Below, in pieces: positions 8,643 through 17,418 of a DNA stretch of 64,000 bases (the first letter of the stretch is position 1; each line of letters starts with the position of its first letter). Made by a program: the position numbers and the translations under genes. Origin of the DNA: Hydrogenophaga intermedia (GTDB taxonomy: Bacteria > Pseudomonadota > Gammaproteobacteria > Burkholderiales > Burkholderiaceae_C); contig NZ_JAMBNO010000017.1 of NCBI RefSeq assembly GCF_023715105.1, positions 1 to 64,000 of the forward strand. Reading direction: 5' to 3'. The notes beneath the pieces are model-generated. The model searched no databases. It saw only the letters and a list, made by a program, of their open reading frames with translations, and was not told where the DNA came from.

Positions 8643-9728
8643 ATGAACAATTCACGCCTGACCACTCCCTCACTTCACATCGCCGTCGTGGGTGCCGGCA
8701 TGGCCGGCGTCACCGCGGCGCGCACGCTGGTGCAGGCGGGACACCGCGTCACGCTGTTCGAGAAAAGCCGCGGCTTTGGCGGGCGCATGGCCACGCGGCG
8801 CACCGAGTTCGGCGGTTTCGATCACGGCGTGCAGTACTTCACCGTGCGCGACCCGCGCTTCGAGAAAGTGCTGCGCGCCACCGCCACCAGCGCGGTGCGC
8901 GCCTGGAGCGCGAGCACCGTGCGCGTGCTCGATGAATTCGGCCATGTGCTGGCCAGTGCCCCACCGCCCACCGAGCCGCACTTCGTGGCTGCGCCCGGCA
9001 TGAACGCGCTGGTGTCGCTGTGGGCGCAACCGCTGCTCAAACCCGAACTGCATGGGCTGAGTGGCGCGCAGGTTCTGTTGCAGACGCACGTGAACCGCAT
9101 CGAGCGCGACGCGCTGAACGAAGCGCAGTGGCAATTGCGCTGTGACGACGAGGACGGCGGCCTGCGCGTGCTCGGCGGTTTTGACCGCGTGGTGCTGGCC
9201 ATTCCGCACCCGCAGGCGCACGACCTGCTGCTCGCCTCCGGCCTGGCGCCCGCGTTGCGCCAGGCGCTGGCCCCGGTGCACGTGGCGCCGTGCTGGACGC
9301 TGATGGTCGCCTTCCCGCAGGCCATGCAACCCGGCCTGGCGCACCTCGGCCCGCAATGGAGCGCGGCGCGCAGCACGCACCACCGCATCAGCTGGCTGGC
9401 GCGCGAGTCGAGCAAGCCTGCGCGCGAGCCGATCGAGCGCTGGACGGTGCAGGCCAGCCCGGCCTGGTCCGCCAAGCACCTGGAAGACGACGCCGAGCGC
9501 GTGAAGGCCAAGCTGCTCAAGGGCTTTGCCGAGATCACCGGCATCCGCGCCACGCCGCCGCACGCGGTGGTGCACCGCTGGCGCTTTGCGCAGACGCAGA
9601 CGCCCCTGGGCCGCAGCCACCTGCTCGACGAAAAGCTCGGCATCGGCCTGTGCGGCGACTGGTGTCTGGGCCACCGCGTCGAAGACGCTTTCATCTCCGG
9701 GCTGGAGCTCGCGCTCGCCCTGGCGTGA
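8643..9728 (+). CDS. Renalase-like FAD/NAD(P)-dependent oxidoreductase
   Basis: A 361-residue flavoprotein. The Rossmann dinucleotide-binding motif GAGMAG (residues 17-22) is followed by FEKSRGFGGRMATRR, the renalase/amine-oxidase-like FAD motif, and FDHGVQYFTVRD. A second FAD contact is GIGLCGDWCLGHRVEDAF near the C-terminus. Bacterial renalase-like enzymes oxidise isomeric dihydro-NAD(P)H or act on unknown amines; which applies here is not clear. It stands as a single gene 53 bases before gluQ and may be cotranscribed with it. Confidence 0.85.
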   Translation: MNNSRLTTPSLHIAVVGAGMAGVTAARTLVQAGHRVTLFEKSRGFGGRMATRRTEFGGFDHGVQYFTVRDPRFEKVLRATATSAVRAWSASTVRVLDEFGHVLASAPPPTEPHFVAAPGMNALVSLWAQPLLKPELHGLSGAQVLLQTHVNRIERDALNEAQWQLRCDDEDGGLRVLGGFDRVVLAIPHPQAHDLLLASGLAPALRQALAPVHVAPCWTLMVAFPQAMQPGLAHLGPQWSAARSTHHRISWLARESSKPAREPIERWTVQASPAWSAKHLEDDAERVKAKLLKGFAEITGIRATPPHAVVHRWRFAQTQTPLGRSHLLDEKLGIGLCGDWCLGHRVEDAFISGLELALALA

Positions 9729-9781
9729 CACCGCGCCACCGATCGGGCTGAGTCCGTCGAAGCCCTCGTCCGCACACTGGC

Positions 9782-10681
9782 ATGCGCACACCGTACCGCG
9801 GCCGTTTTGCCCCCTCACCCACCGGCCCGCTGCACGCGGGCTCGCTGGTGGCCGCGCTCGCAAGCTGGCTCGACGCACGGGCCCACCAGGGCGTCTGGCT
9901 GGTGCGCATCGAGGACGTGGACGGTCCGCGCTGCGTGCCGGGTGCCGACCGCCTCATCCTCGACCAGCTCACCGCCTGCGGCCTGGTGAGCGACGAGCCC
10001 GTGCAGTGGCAGTCCATGCGCGGCGATGCCTACGAAGCCGCGCTGCAGCGGCTGGTCGCCCAAGGAGACGCCTACCCCTGCGCCTGCTCGCGGCAGGACA
10101 TCGAACTCGCCCTGCTGGCCGCGGGCACGCCGCGCGAGCGCCATCAGGCCGCCATCTACCCCGGCACCTGCCGCCCCGAACGCGGCGGCCTGCGCGGGCG
10201 CCCGGCGCGCGCCTGGCGCTTTCGTGCGCCATTGCGCGCGCGGGTCGACTGGGCCGATCGACGCCTGGGTCCTCAGACACAGGACGTGGCCCGTGCCGTG
10301 GGCGACTTCATCATCAAGCGCGCCGATGGCCTGTGGGCTTACCAGCTCGCGGTGGTGGTGGATGACGCGGCCCAGGGCATCACCCACGTGGTGCGCGGCG
10401 AAGACCTGGCCGACAACACCGCGCGACAGATCCTGCTGCAACGCGCACTCGGGCTGACCACCCCGGCGTACCTGCACACCCCGCTGGTGCTCGGGCCCAA
10501 CGGCGAAAAACTCAGCAAGCAGAACGGCGCGCAGGCGCTGGCGCTGGGCGATCCGGTCGTGGCCTTGAACGCCGCGGCGCGCGTGCTCGACCTGCCGGCC
10601 AGCAGCGGCAGCGTTGCCGAAGCGCTGGCGCACTGGACAGCCCGATGGGGCGCGCGGTGGGCCACCCGCCGGTCTGCCTGA
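9782..10681 (+). CDS. gluQ: Glutamyl-Q tRNA(Asp) synthetase
   Basis: A 299-residue paralogue of the glutamyl-tRNA synthetase catalytic core that lacks the anticodon-binding domain. It attaches glutamate to queuosine-34 of tRNA-Asp. The HIGH-like motif is [12 protein letters not shown] (residues 11-22), and the KMSKS-like motif is KLSKQN at about residue 243. Zinc-ligand residues are visible as CACSR near residue 99 and YPGTCR near 122. The length fits GluQRS (about 290-310) and excludes full GluRS. The start at 9782 leaves the usual short N-terminus before the first strand. Confidence 0.93.
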   Translation: MRTPYRGRFAPSPTGPLHAGSLVAALASWLDARAHQGVWLVRIEDVDGPRCVPGADRLILDQLTACGLVSDEPVQWQSMRGDAYEAALQRLVAQGDAYPCACSRQDIELALLAAGTPRERHQAAIYPGTCRPERGGLRGRPARAWRFRAPLRARVDWADRRLGPQTQDVARAVGDFIIKRADGLWAYQLAVVVDDAAQGITHVVRGEDLADNTARQILLQRALGLTTPAYLHTPLVLGPNGEKLSKQNGAQALALGDPVVALNAAARVLDLPASSGSVAEALAHWTARWGARWATRRSA

Positions 10682-10730
10682 AGCCACCCGGCCCGAGGCG
10701 CCTAAAATCGCGGCCCTTCGAGGCCCAGCC

Positions 10731-11462
10731 ATGACCGACCCCCGCCACGCGCAGCCGCGCACCCCGCCCACCGACGTGCCCTTCCTGCGCCAGGTCAAGA
10801 GCTACGTGCTGCGCGCCGGCCGCACCACGGCCGGCCAGGCCAAGGCCTTCGAGGTGCACGGCCCGCGCCTGCTCGTGCCCTACACGGCAGACCAAACCTT
10901 CGACGCACGCGCCGCCTTTGGCCGCGACGCACCGTTGATCCTGGAGATCGGCTTCGGCATGGGCACCGCCACCGCGCACATCGCGCAGGTTCGCCCGCAA
11001 GACGACTTCCTGTGCTGTGAGGTGCACGAACCCGGCGTGGGCTCGCTGCTCAAGCTCGCCGGCGACGCCGGCCTGAACAACATCCGCATCGTGCAGCACG
11101 ACGCCGTGGAGGTGATGGACCACATGCTGGCCGACGCCAGCCTGGACGGCGTGCACATCTTCTTCCCCGACCCCTGGCACAAGACGCGCCACCACAAGCG
11201 CCGTTTGATCCAGGGGCCGTTCGTGAACCGCCTCGCGAAGAAGCTCAAGCCCGGCGGCTACCTGCACCTGGCCACCGACTGGCAGCCCTATGCCGAGCAG
11301 ATGCTGGAGGTGCTGCGCGCAGAGCCGCTGCTGCGCAACACCGCCGACGCTGACAAATCGGGGTACGCCCCCAAGCCCGACTACCGCCCGCTCACCAAGT
11401 TCGAAAACCGCGGCTTGAAGCTTGGCCACGGCGTGTGGGACCTGGTGTTCCGCCGCGCCTGA
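10731..11462 (+). CDS. trmB: tRNA (guanine-N7-)-methyltransferase
   Basis: A 243-residue SAM-dependent methyltransferase modifying G46 of tRNA. The SAM motif I is [10 protein letters not shown] at about residue 71, and the TrmB signature [15 protein letters not shown] is at about residue 143. TDW in the C-terminal half ([11 protein letters not shown]) is also typical. The start chosen is the ATG at 10731; the upstream open frame belongs to the end of gluQ. It follows gluQ by 49 bases, so two tRNA-modification genes sit together. Confidence 0.95.
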   Translation: MTDPRHAQPRTPPTDVPFLRQVKSYVLRAGRTTAGQAKAFEVHGPRLLVPYTADQTFDARAAFGRDAPLILEIGFGMGTATAHIAQVRPQDDFLCCEVHEPGVGSLLKLAGDAGLNNIRIVQHDAVEVMDHMLADASLDGVHIFFPDPWHKTRHHKRRLIQGPFVNRLAKKLKPGGYLHLATDWQPYAEQMLEVLRAEPLLRNTADADKSGYAPKPDYRPLTKFENRGLKLGHGVWDLVFRRA

Positions 11463-11484
11463 CAGCCCAGCCGAACACCCCCGC

Positions 11485-12417
11485 GTGGCGCACCGCCCCA
11501 AGAACCCGCTGATCCCCACGCGCGACGGCGTCTCGCCGAGTTGCGTGGCCATCCCGTTTACCAAGCCCGCGCCCTGGGCATCGGTGCTGCAGTTCCTGTG
11601 CGAGCGCCTGCCCGTCATCACACCCGCTGAATGGGCACAGCGCATGGCGCGCGGCGACGTGCTCGACGACGACGGCCGACCGGTGCTGCCCGATGCCGGC
11701 TGCACGCCCGGTGCGCGGCTGTACTACTGGCGCCAGGTGGACGACGAAATCGACATCCCGTTCGAGGAACACATCCTCTTCCAGGACGAACACCTGCTGG
11801 TGGCCGACAAGCCGCATTTCATGCCCGTTACCCCCGGCGGGCGCACGGTGCGCCACAGCCTCATGGTGCGGCTGAAGGCACGCACCGGCATCGACACGCT
11901 CAACCCCATCCACCGCATCGACCGCGAGACCGCGGGCCTCGTGGTCTTCAACCTGCGCCCGCAAGACCGCAACGCCTACCACGCGCTGTTCCGCGACCAG
12001 GCGGTGACCAAGCACTACGAGGCCATCGCTGCGCACCAGCCCGATGTGGCCTTTCCGCTGACGCGGCGCAGTCGCATCGAGGAAGACGTGGAAGCTTTCT
12101 TCCGCATGGTCGAGGTGGATGGCGAACCCAACAGCGAGACACGCATTCAACGCATCGAGGTGAGCGGCACCTGGGCGCGTTACGCGCTCGACCCGCTGAG
12201 CGGCAAGCGCCATCAGTTGCGGGTGCACTTGAACGCACTCGGCCTGCCCATCGCAGGCGACCGGTTCTACCCGCGCGTACGACGTGGCCCGCACGATGTG
12301 GAGGACTTCACGGACCCGCTACGCCTGCTGGCCCGTGCCATCGAATTCACCGACCCGGTGACGGGCCACCGGCGCCGCTTCGAAAGCCGCCGATCCCTGG
12401 ACTGGCCGAACGACTGA
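11485..12417 (+). CDS. RluA-family RNA pseudouridine synthase
   Basis: About 310 residues from a GTG at 11485. The frame also has an ATG at 11422, but that region overlaps trmB and codes a non-conserved low-quality peptide. The catalytic motif is HRIDRETAGL at about residues 143-152, where the Asp attacks the uridine. HQLRVHL and the C-terminal DRFYPRV belong to the RluA fold. There is no N-terminal S4 domain. It isomerises specific uridines in rRNA or tRNA, and the target position cannot be fixed from sequence. It is 22 bases downstream of trmB. Confidence 0.88.
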   Translation: MAHRPKNPLIPTRDGVSPSCVAIPFTKPAPWASVLQFLCERLPVITPAEWAQRMARGDVLDDDGRPVLPDAGCTPGARLYYWRQVDDEIDIPFEEHILFQDEHLLVADKPHFMPVTPGGRTVRHSLMVRLKARTGIDTLNPIHRIDRETAGLVVFNLRPQDRNAYHALFRDQAVTKHYEAIAAHQPDVAFPLTRRSRIEEDVEAFFRMVEVDGEPNSETRIQRIEVSGTWARYALDPLSGKRHQLRVHLNALGLPIAGDRFYPRVRRGPHDVEDFTDPLRLLARAIEFTDPVTGHRRRFESRRSLDWPND

Positions 12418-12483
12418 CCGGCAGTCGCCCCCAGCCTCCGCACGTTCTGCGTGTGGCCGTCGTCGCTACAGAGTGGCGCCAAG

Positions 12484-13437
12484 ATGCCACAAAGGGTGTT
12501 GAACCACCCCAACCGTTCGCACATGCCCCGCCACACCATCGACACGCCCGCTGCCGTCGTGCAGGCCCTCAACGACGACGGCGCGATTCTTCCCCCGCGT
12601 ACCAGCAGCGACATCTTTTCCAAGCCCGGCGCCAAGGTGCAGTGCATGGTCTGCAATGCGCCGGCCATGAAGCGCAACGAGCCGCAGGTGGTGGTGGTGC
12701 TGATGGGCGCCACGCGCCACGAGCAACGCGAGGCCGCCACCGTGCTGCAGCGCCTCATCGGCGACGACGGCAGCTCCGACAGCGCCGGCCTGCGGGTGCT
12801 GCAGGTCGGCGGTGTGACGCTCATGCTCGCCCCCTGGCACGCGCGCGACATGGTGCGCAGCGTGGCCGATTCGGTGGCCGCTGGCTGGCAGCCCGAGCGC
12901 GTCACGGTGGACGCCGCGCAGATCGAGGGCGAAGGCGTGGTCGTGGTGCCGGGCCCCGGCTCGCACGGTGACCTTGCGGTCGAAATCCGCCAGGCGCTCG
13001 CCGCCTTCGTGGGCGACGGGGGTTCCTTGTGGGACAGCGCACGGCGCCTGTTTGCCGGCAAGACCGAACCCAAGCTGTGGCTGCTGCCACTGGGCTGCAG
13101 CCTGGCCGAACGCCAGGAGGGCCGCGCCGTCTGCTGGGAAATCTGCTTCGAGGATGTGAGCAAGCTCGAGTACGCGGTCGAACTGATCGAGGCGCGCCTG
13201 GAGCTCGGCAAGGACCACCTGCTGCAGCGCTGGAACGCCCCGCCCGAGGACGCGATCGAGACGCGGCTGCCCACCATCATGCTGACGACGCCAACGCCCA
13301 CGCGCGAAGCGCGCGCGCAACTGGCGCGGCTGCTTCAGAACACGCTGTTCATGATCGGCCGCCTGGGCTTCGTGCCCTCGCGCCCACCGGCGCAGGCACT
13401 CGCGCACACGACCTTGTCCGCGGCGAACAGGGCGTGA
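12484..13437 (+). CDS. Conserved-looking protein of unknown function
   Basis: About 317 residues from the ATG at 12484. A GTG at 12451 and an ATG at 12523 are alternative starts, and none has a clear ribosome-binding site. I do not recognise the family. The protein is soluble with no signal peptide. It has a CxxC near the N-terminus (CMVCNAP) and a hydrophobic strand-like core (PQVVVVLMGAT, EGVVVVPGPGSHGD) suggesting an alpha/beta fold. LWLLPLGCSLAE and CWEICFEDVSKLEYAVELIEARLELGK suggest a second domain. It lies downstream of the pseudouridine synthase and is convergent with the YdiJ-like gene. Confidence 0.6.
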   Translation: MPQRVLNHPNRSHMPRHTIDTPAAVVQALNDDGAILPPRTSSDIFSKPGAKVQCMVCNAPAMKRNEPQVVVVLMGATRHEQREAATVLQRLIGDDGSSDSAGLRVLQVGGVTLMLAPWHARDMVRSVADSVAAGWQPERVTVDAAQIEGEGVVVVPGPGSHGDLAVEIRQALAAFVGDGGSLWDSARRLFAGKTEPKLWLLPLGCSLAERQEGRAVCWEICFEDVSKLEYAVELIEARLELGKDHLLQRWNAPPEDAIETRLPTIMLTTPTPTREARAQLARLLQNTLFMIGRLGFVPSRPPAQALAHTTLSAANRA

Positions 13438-13467
13438 CCGGGCCACAGCCCCGCGCGTGACGCCCGC

Positions 13468-16400
13468 CTACCTCTGAACGGGCCCGAGCTGGCGCGCCAG
13501 CAGGCGGCTGACGTGCAGCGCCTGGCGCTGCGCCCCATCGTGAATCTGGTGCCGGCAGCTGGTGCCGTCGGCGACCACGATGGCATCGGGCGCCGCCCGC
13601 ACCGCCGGCAGCAGCGAGAGCTCGGCCATCTGCATCGACACCGCATGGTGTTCGGCCTCGTAGCCGAAGCTGCCCGCCATGCCGCAGCAACTGCTCTCGA
13701 TCAGCCGGGGATCGGCGCCCGGCACCCAACGCAGCACCTCCAGCACGGGCGACACCGCGTCGAAGGCCTTCTGATGGCAGTGGCCGTGCACCAGCACCGG
13801 CTGCCCCAGCGGCAGCAGGCGGGCCTTGAGCGCCTCCATGCGGCCCGCGCGCGCCTCGCGTGCCAGGAACTCCTCGAACAACAACGCCTGATCGGCGACC
13901 ACCTGCGCATCGGCGCCCAGGCCCATGGCCAATGTCTCGTCGCGCAGCGTCAGCAGGCACGAAGGCTCCAGGCCCACGATGGCCAGACCGGCACGCGCCA
14001 GGGGCAGCAACTCATCGATCAGCTCGCGCGCTTTCCCGCGCGCTGCATCCACCATGCCCGCGGCAAGGTACGTGCGCCCACAGCAGAGGTGGCCACCGCC
14101 CGCACGCGCGGCCACGTGCACCGTGTAGCCCGCCGCCTGCAGCACCGCCAGCGCATCGCGTGCGTTTTCATCTTCGAAGTGGCCGTTGAAGGTGTCCACG
14201 AACAGCACCACGCCGCGCTCGGCCGCCAGCACCTCCTCGCGCGTGGCGGTGTGGCGCGGCGCATCATTGAAGAAATGGCGTGACCGCCAGGCCGGCAGGC
14301 TGCGCGCCGCGCTCAGACCCAACCAGCGTTCACCCAGCGCGGCCAGCCAGGGCATGCGATTGCGCAGGTTGAGCAGCGGCGCCGCGCGCGCGGCCCAGCG
14401 CGCGTAGGCCGGCAGGTGGGCGATCAGACGGTCCTTGAGCGAGTGGCCATGGCGCGCTCGATCGTGGTGCAACCATTCGATCTTCATGCGCGCCATGTCC
14501 ACACCGGTGGGACAGTCGCGCTTGCAGCCCTTGCAGCCCACGCACAGGTCCATCGCCTCGCGCACCGCGTCGCTGGTGAAGGCCTCGGCACCGGAGAGCC
14601 CATCGAGTTGCCCGCTGAGGGCCAGCCGCAGCGTGTTGGCGCGCCCGCGCGTGAGGTGCTGCTCGTCGCGCGTGACGCGGTAGCTCGGGCACATGGTGCC
14701 GGCGTCGAACTTGCGGCAGTGCCCGTTGTTGTTGCACATCTCCACCGCCTTGGCCAGGCCTTGCGCCGGGTCCCGCCCGGTGCCGGGGGCGGTGGTGGTT
14801 TCGGTGACTGGGTCGTTCTGCACGTTCCAGGCGCTCCAGTCGAGCACCGGCTGCAGCGGGATCACCTTGTAGGAGGGCGGGAAGCGCATGAGGCGCGTGT
14901 CGTCCATGCGCGGCGGGTCCACGATGCGCCCGGGCGAGAGCAGGCCTGCCGGGTCCATGCGCTGCTTGATGCGGCGCAGCGCCTCGGTGATGCGCGCGCC
15001 GAACTGCCATTCGATCCATTCGCCACGGCACAGGCCGTCGCCGTGCTCGCCGCTGAAGGCGCCCTTGTACCGGCGCACGAGCTCGCTCGCCTCTTCGGCG
15101 ATCGCGCGCATCTTGCGCGCGCCGTCCTGCCGCATGTCGAGGATGGGCCGCACATGCAGCGTGCCCACCGACGCGTGCGCGTACCAGGTGCCGCGGCTGC
15201 CGTGGCGGCGAAACACCTGCGTGAGCGCGTCGGTGTACTCGGCCAGGTGTTCGAGCGGCACGGCGCAATCCTCGATGAAGCTCACCGGCTTGCCGTCGCC
15301 ACGCAGGCTCATCATGATGTTGAGGCCCGCCTTGCGCACCTCCCACAGGTTCTTCTGCGGCGCGTCGTCCACCATCTCGACCACGCTGCCGGGCAGGTTC
15401 AGGTCGCCCATGAGCTCGACCAGTTGCCGCAGCGCGGGCGCGATCTCGGCCTTGCTCTGGCCGCTGAACTCCACCAGCAGCACCGCCTCCGGCTTGCCGC
15501 CGTTGATGTGCGGCGACAGCGCGGTGCGGATGGTGGGCTCGAAGGCCGGGTTCCTGAGCGACAGCTCGATCATGGTGCGGTCGACCAGCTCGACCGCGGT
15601 GAGCTGGCCCGCAGACAGGCCCTGGCCCAGCCGCACGATGTGCTGCGCGCTGTCCATCGCCTGATAGAAGGTGGGGAAGTTCACCACGCCCAGCACCTTG
15701 GCGCGCGGCAGTTCGCTCAGCCGCAGCGTGAGTGAGCGCGTGAGCGCCAGGGTGCCCTCGCTGCCCACCAGCAGGTGCGCCAGGTTGACCGAGCCGTCGG
15801 CGGTGTAGGGCCGCTCGCTCTGGTTGCGGAAGATGTCGAGGTTGTAGCCGGCAACGCGGCGCAGCACCTTGGGCCAGCGCGCGTCGATCTCGTCGGCGTT
15901 CTCCAGCGCGAGTGCGCGCACGAACTCGCCGAGCGCGCGCACCTCGCCGCTGGAGTGCTCGAAGGCGCCGAAGTCGAGCAGGCTGCCATCGGCCAGCCAC
16001 GCCTGCGCGCCCAGCACGTTGTGCACCATGTTGCCGTAGGCCAGCGAGCGGCTGCCGCACGAGTTGTTGCCCGCCATGCCGCCCAGCGTGGCCTGCGCAC
16101 TGGTGGACACGTCCACCGGGTACCACAGGCCGTGGGTCTTGAGCTGTGCGTTGAGATGATCGAGCACCAGGCCGGGCTCGACCACGGCGGTGCGCGCCTC
16201 GGCGTCCAGCTGCAGAACGCGGCGCAAATGCTTGCTGTGATCGATCACCAGGCCCGCGCCCACGGTCTGGCCGCACTGGCTGGTGCCGCCGCCGCGCGGC
16301 ACGATGGGCACCCCCTGATCGCGGCAGATGTCGAGCGCAGCGCGCACGTCCTCGGGCGTGCGCGGCACGAACACGCCCACCGGCATCTGCTGGTAGATCG

Positions 16401-16575
16401 AGGCGTCGGTGGCGTAGCGGCCGCGGTCTGCCGGCGAGAACAGCACCTCACCCTGGGTGCTTCGGGTGAGCTCGCGTGCCAGCGCGCCCGCCGTCTCGTT
16501 GCCGATGCGGGCAACGGGGTCGTAGGCGCTGGCGGCGTCATCGCGGGTGAGGTGGACGGGCAACGGAGCGTTCAT
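13468..16575 (-). CDS. YdiJ-type FAD-binding oxidase with Fe-S C-terminal region (D-2-hydroxyacid dehydrogenase)
   Basis: 1035 residues. The N-terminal FAD-binding PP-loop contains VPRGGGTSQCGQT near residue 93. The FAD-oxidase C-terminal domain follows. An Fe-S segment then has GHCRKFDAGTMCPSYR and the cluster motif CVGCKGCKRDCP, and the end carries two CCG-type domains (GGGHLCCGRTYLAAG; SSCCGMAGSFG). This architecture equals E. coli YdiJ, a D-2-hydroxyglutarate-type dehydrogenase passing electrons to the respiratory chain. It overlaps its GntR regulator gene by ATGA. The adjacent aminotransferase and TRAP genes suggest a hydroxyacid or glyoxylate-linked substrate, which is inference. Confidence 0.88.
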   Translation of the reverse strand: MNAPLPVHLTRDDAASAYDPVARIGNETAGALARELTRSTQGEVLFSPADRGRYATDASIYQQMPVGVFVPRTPEDVRAALDICRDQGVPIVPRGGGTSQCGQTVGAGLVIDHSKHLRRVLQLDAEARTAVVEPGLVLDHLNAQLKTHGLWYPVDVSTSAQATLGGMAGNNSCGSRSLAYGNMVHNVLGAQAWLADGSLLDFGAFEHSSGEVRALGEFVRALALENADEIDARWPKVLRRVAGYNLDIFRNQSERPYTADGSVNLAHLLVGSEGTLALTRSLTLRLSELPRAKVLGVVNFPTFYQAMDSAQHIVRLGQGLSAGQLTAVELVDRTMIELSLRNPAFEPTIRTALSPHINGGKPEAVLLVEFSGQSKAEIAPALRQLVELMGDLNLPGSVVEMVDDAPQKNLWEVRKAGLNIMMSLRGDGKPVSFIEDCAVPLEHLAEYTDALTQVFRRHGSRGTWYAHASVGTLHVRPILDMRQDGARKMRAIAEEASELVRRYKGAFSGEHGDGLCRGEWIEWQFGARITEALRRIKQRMDPAGLLSPGRIVDPPRMDDTRLMRFPPSYKVIPLQPVLDWSAWNVQNDPVTETTTAPGTGRDPAQGLAKAVEMCNNNGHCRKFDAGTMCPSYRVTRDEQHLTRGRANTLRLALSGQLDGLSGAEAFTSDAVREAMDLCVGCKGCKRDCPTGVDMARMKIEWLHHDRARHGHSLKDRLIAHLPAYARWAARAAPLLNLRNRMPWLAALGERWLGLSAARSLPAWRSRHFFNDAPRHTATREEVLAAERGVVLFVDTFNGHFEDENARDALAVLQAAGYTVHVAARAGGGHLCCGRTYLAAGMVDAARGKARELIDELLPLARAGLAIVGLEPSCLLTLRDETLAMGLGADAQVVADQALLFEEFLAREARAGRMEALKARLLPLGQPVLVHGHCHQKAFDAVSPVLEVLRWVPGADPRLIESSCCGMAGSFGYEAEHHAVSMQMAELSLLPAVRAAPDAIVVADGTSCRHQIHDGAQRQALHVSRLLARQLGPVQR

Positions 16576-17261
16576 GCGGAGGGTCCGGCGGGTGCGGCGT
16601 TCGAGCGCAGCTGTTCGAGCACCACGTCACGTTTGTGGTGAAGGTGTTGCGTGAGCACGCGGGCCAGCGCGGCGCCATCGCGCGCCTTGAGCGCAGCCAC
16701 CATGGCTTCGTGCTCCTGCACCGCGCGCTGCCACTTCTCGCCGTCCTGGTTGGACCGAAAGCGCAACGCCTGAAGACGCGCATTGACCTGCGTGTAGGTG
16801 GCTGTGAGCACCGGGTTGCGGGCTGCGGCGTTGATCGCGCGGTGGATGGCCGCGTTGAGCCGGTAGTAGGCCGAGAGGTCGCGCCGCGTGTAGGCGGCCA
16901 TCATCTCGAAGTGCAGGGCCTCGATCTCGGCCAGTTCGGCATCCGTGATGCGCTCGGCGGCGAGCTGGCCGGACATTGCCTCCAGCCCGGCCATCACCTC
17001 GAAGGTGTGGCGCACGTCGTCTTCGTCGAGCGCCACCGCCACCGAGCCGCGGTTGGGCAGCAGCTCAACGAGGCCCTCGGCGGCCAGCATCTTGATGGCT
17101 TCGCGCAGCGGCGTGCGCGAGATGTGCAGCACCTCGCAGAGCTCGCGCTCGTTGAGCTTGGCGCCGGGCGGTATTTCACCCTCCACCAGCATCTGCCGCA
17201 GGCGCAGCGCCACCTGCTCGTGCAGCACGGTGCGCGGAATGCTCGGAGCTTGGGTCGTCAT
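16572..17261 (-). CDS. GntR family regulator, FCD subfamily
   Basis: 229 residues. The winged helix-turn-helix at about residues 10-75 includes PPGAKLNERELCEVLHISRT and PLREAIKMLAAEGLVELL. The FCD effector domain (about 85-215) has the metal-ligand pattern typical of regulators that sense small organic acids. It overlaps the YdiJ-like gene by four bases. Two near-identical operator-like sequences lie just upstream (17271-17285 and 17361-17380), placed to control both this gene and the divergent aminotransferase-TRAP operon. Confidence 0.92.
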   Translation of the reverse strand: MTTQAPSIPRTVLHEQVALRLRQMLVEGEIPPGAKLNERELCEVLHISRTPLREAIKMLAAEGLVELLPNRGSVAVALDEDDVRHTFEVMAGLEAMSGQLAAERITDAELAEIEALHFEMMAAYTRRDLSAYYRLNAAIHRAINAAARNPVLTATYTQVNARLQALRFRSNQDGEKWQRAVQEHEAMVAALKARDGAALARVLTQHLHHKRDVVLEQLRSNAAPAGPSA

Positions 17262-17270
17262 GGAACGCTA

Positions 17271-17285
17271 TTTTGTATGCAAAAA
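17271..17285. promoter_or_regulatory. Operator-like site 1 for the GntR regulator
   Basis: TTTTGTATGCAAAAA, 9 bases upstream of the gntR start. It is a near-palindrome (one mismatch per half) matching the TTGTATACAA-like operators of FCD GntR proteins. Its core is repeated in inverted orientation at 17367-17380. Confidence 0.55.
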
Positions 17286-17360
17286 CAGATCAATCAACCG
17301 ATCCATCCGGGATTTCCCCGTCACAAAGGGGATGGCCTACCCGGGTGATTGCGCTTGACA

Positions 17361-17380
17361 TTTGTATTTTGCATACAAAA
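17361..17380. promoter_or_regulatory. Operator-like site 2, upstream of aminotransferase operon
   Basis: TTTGTAT-TTTGC-ATACAAA is a perfect 7-bp inverted repeat with a 5-base spacer. It contains the reverse complement of site 1's core. A consensus -35 hexamer TTGACA abuts it at 17355-17360, so a bound regulator would cover the promoter of the plus-strand operon. Confidence 0.55.
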
Positions 17381-17418
17381 ATGGGCATCCGCCTCGATAC
17401 CCCCAACCCGAACCAGAC

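Noticed and set aside
11422-11484. ATG-initiated longer start for the pseudouridine synthase
   Set aside because: It would overlap trmB and encode a non-conserved Cys/Pro peptide; the GTG at 11485 is nearer the conserved region.
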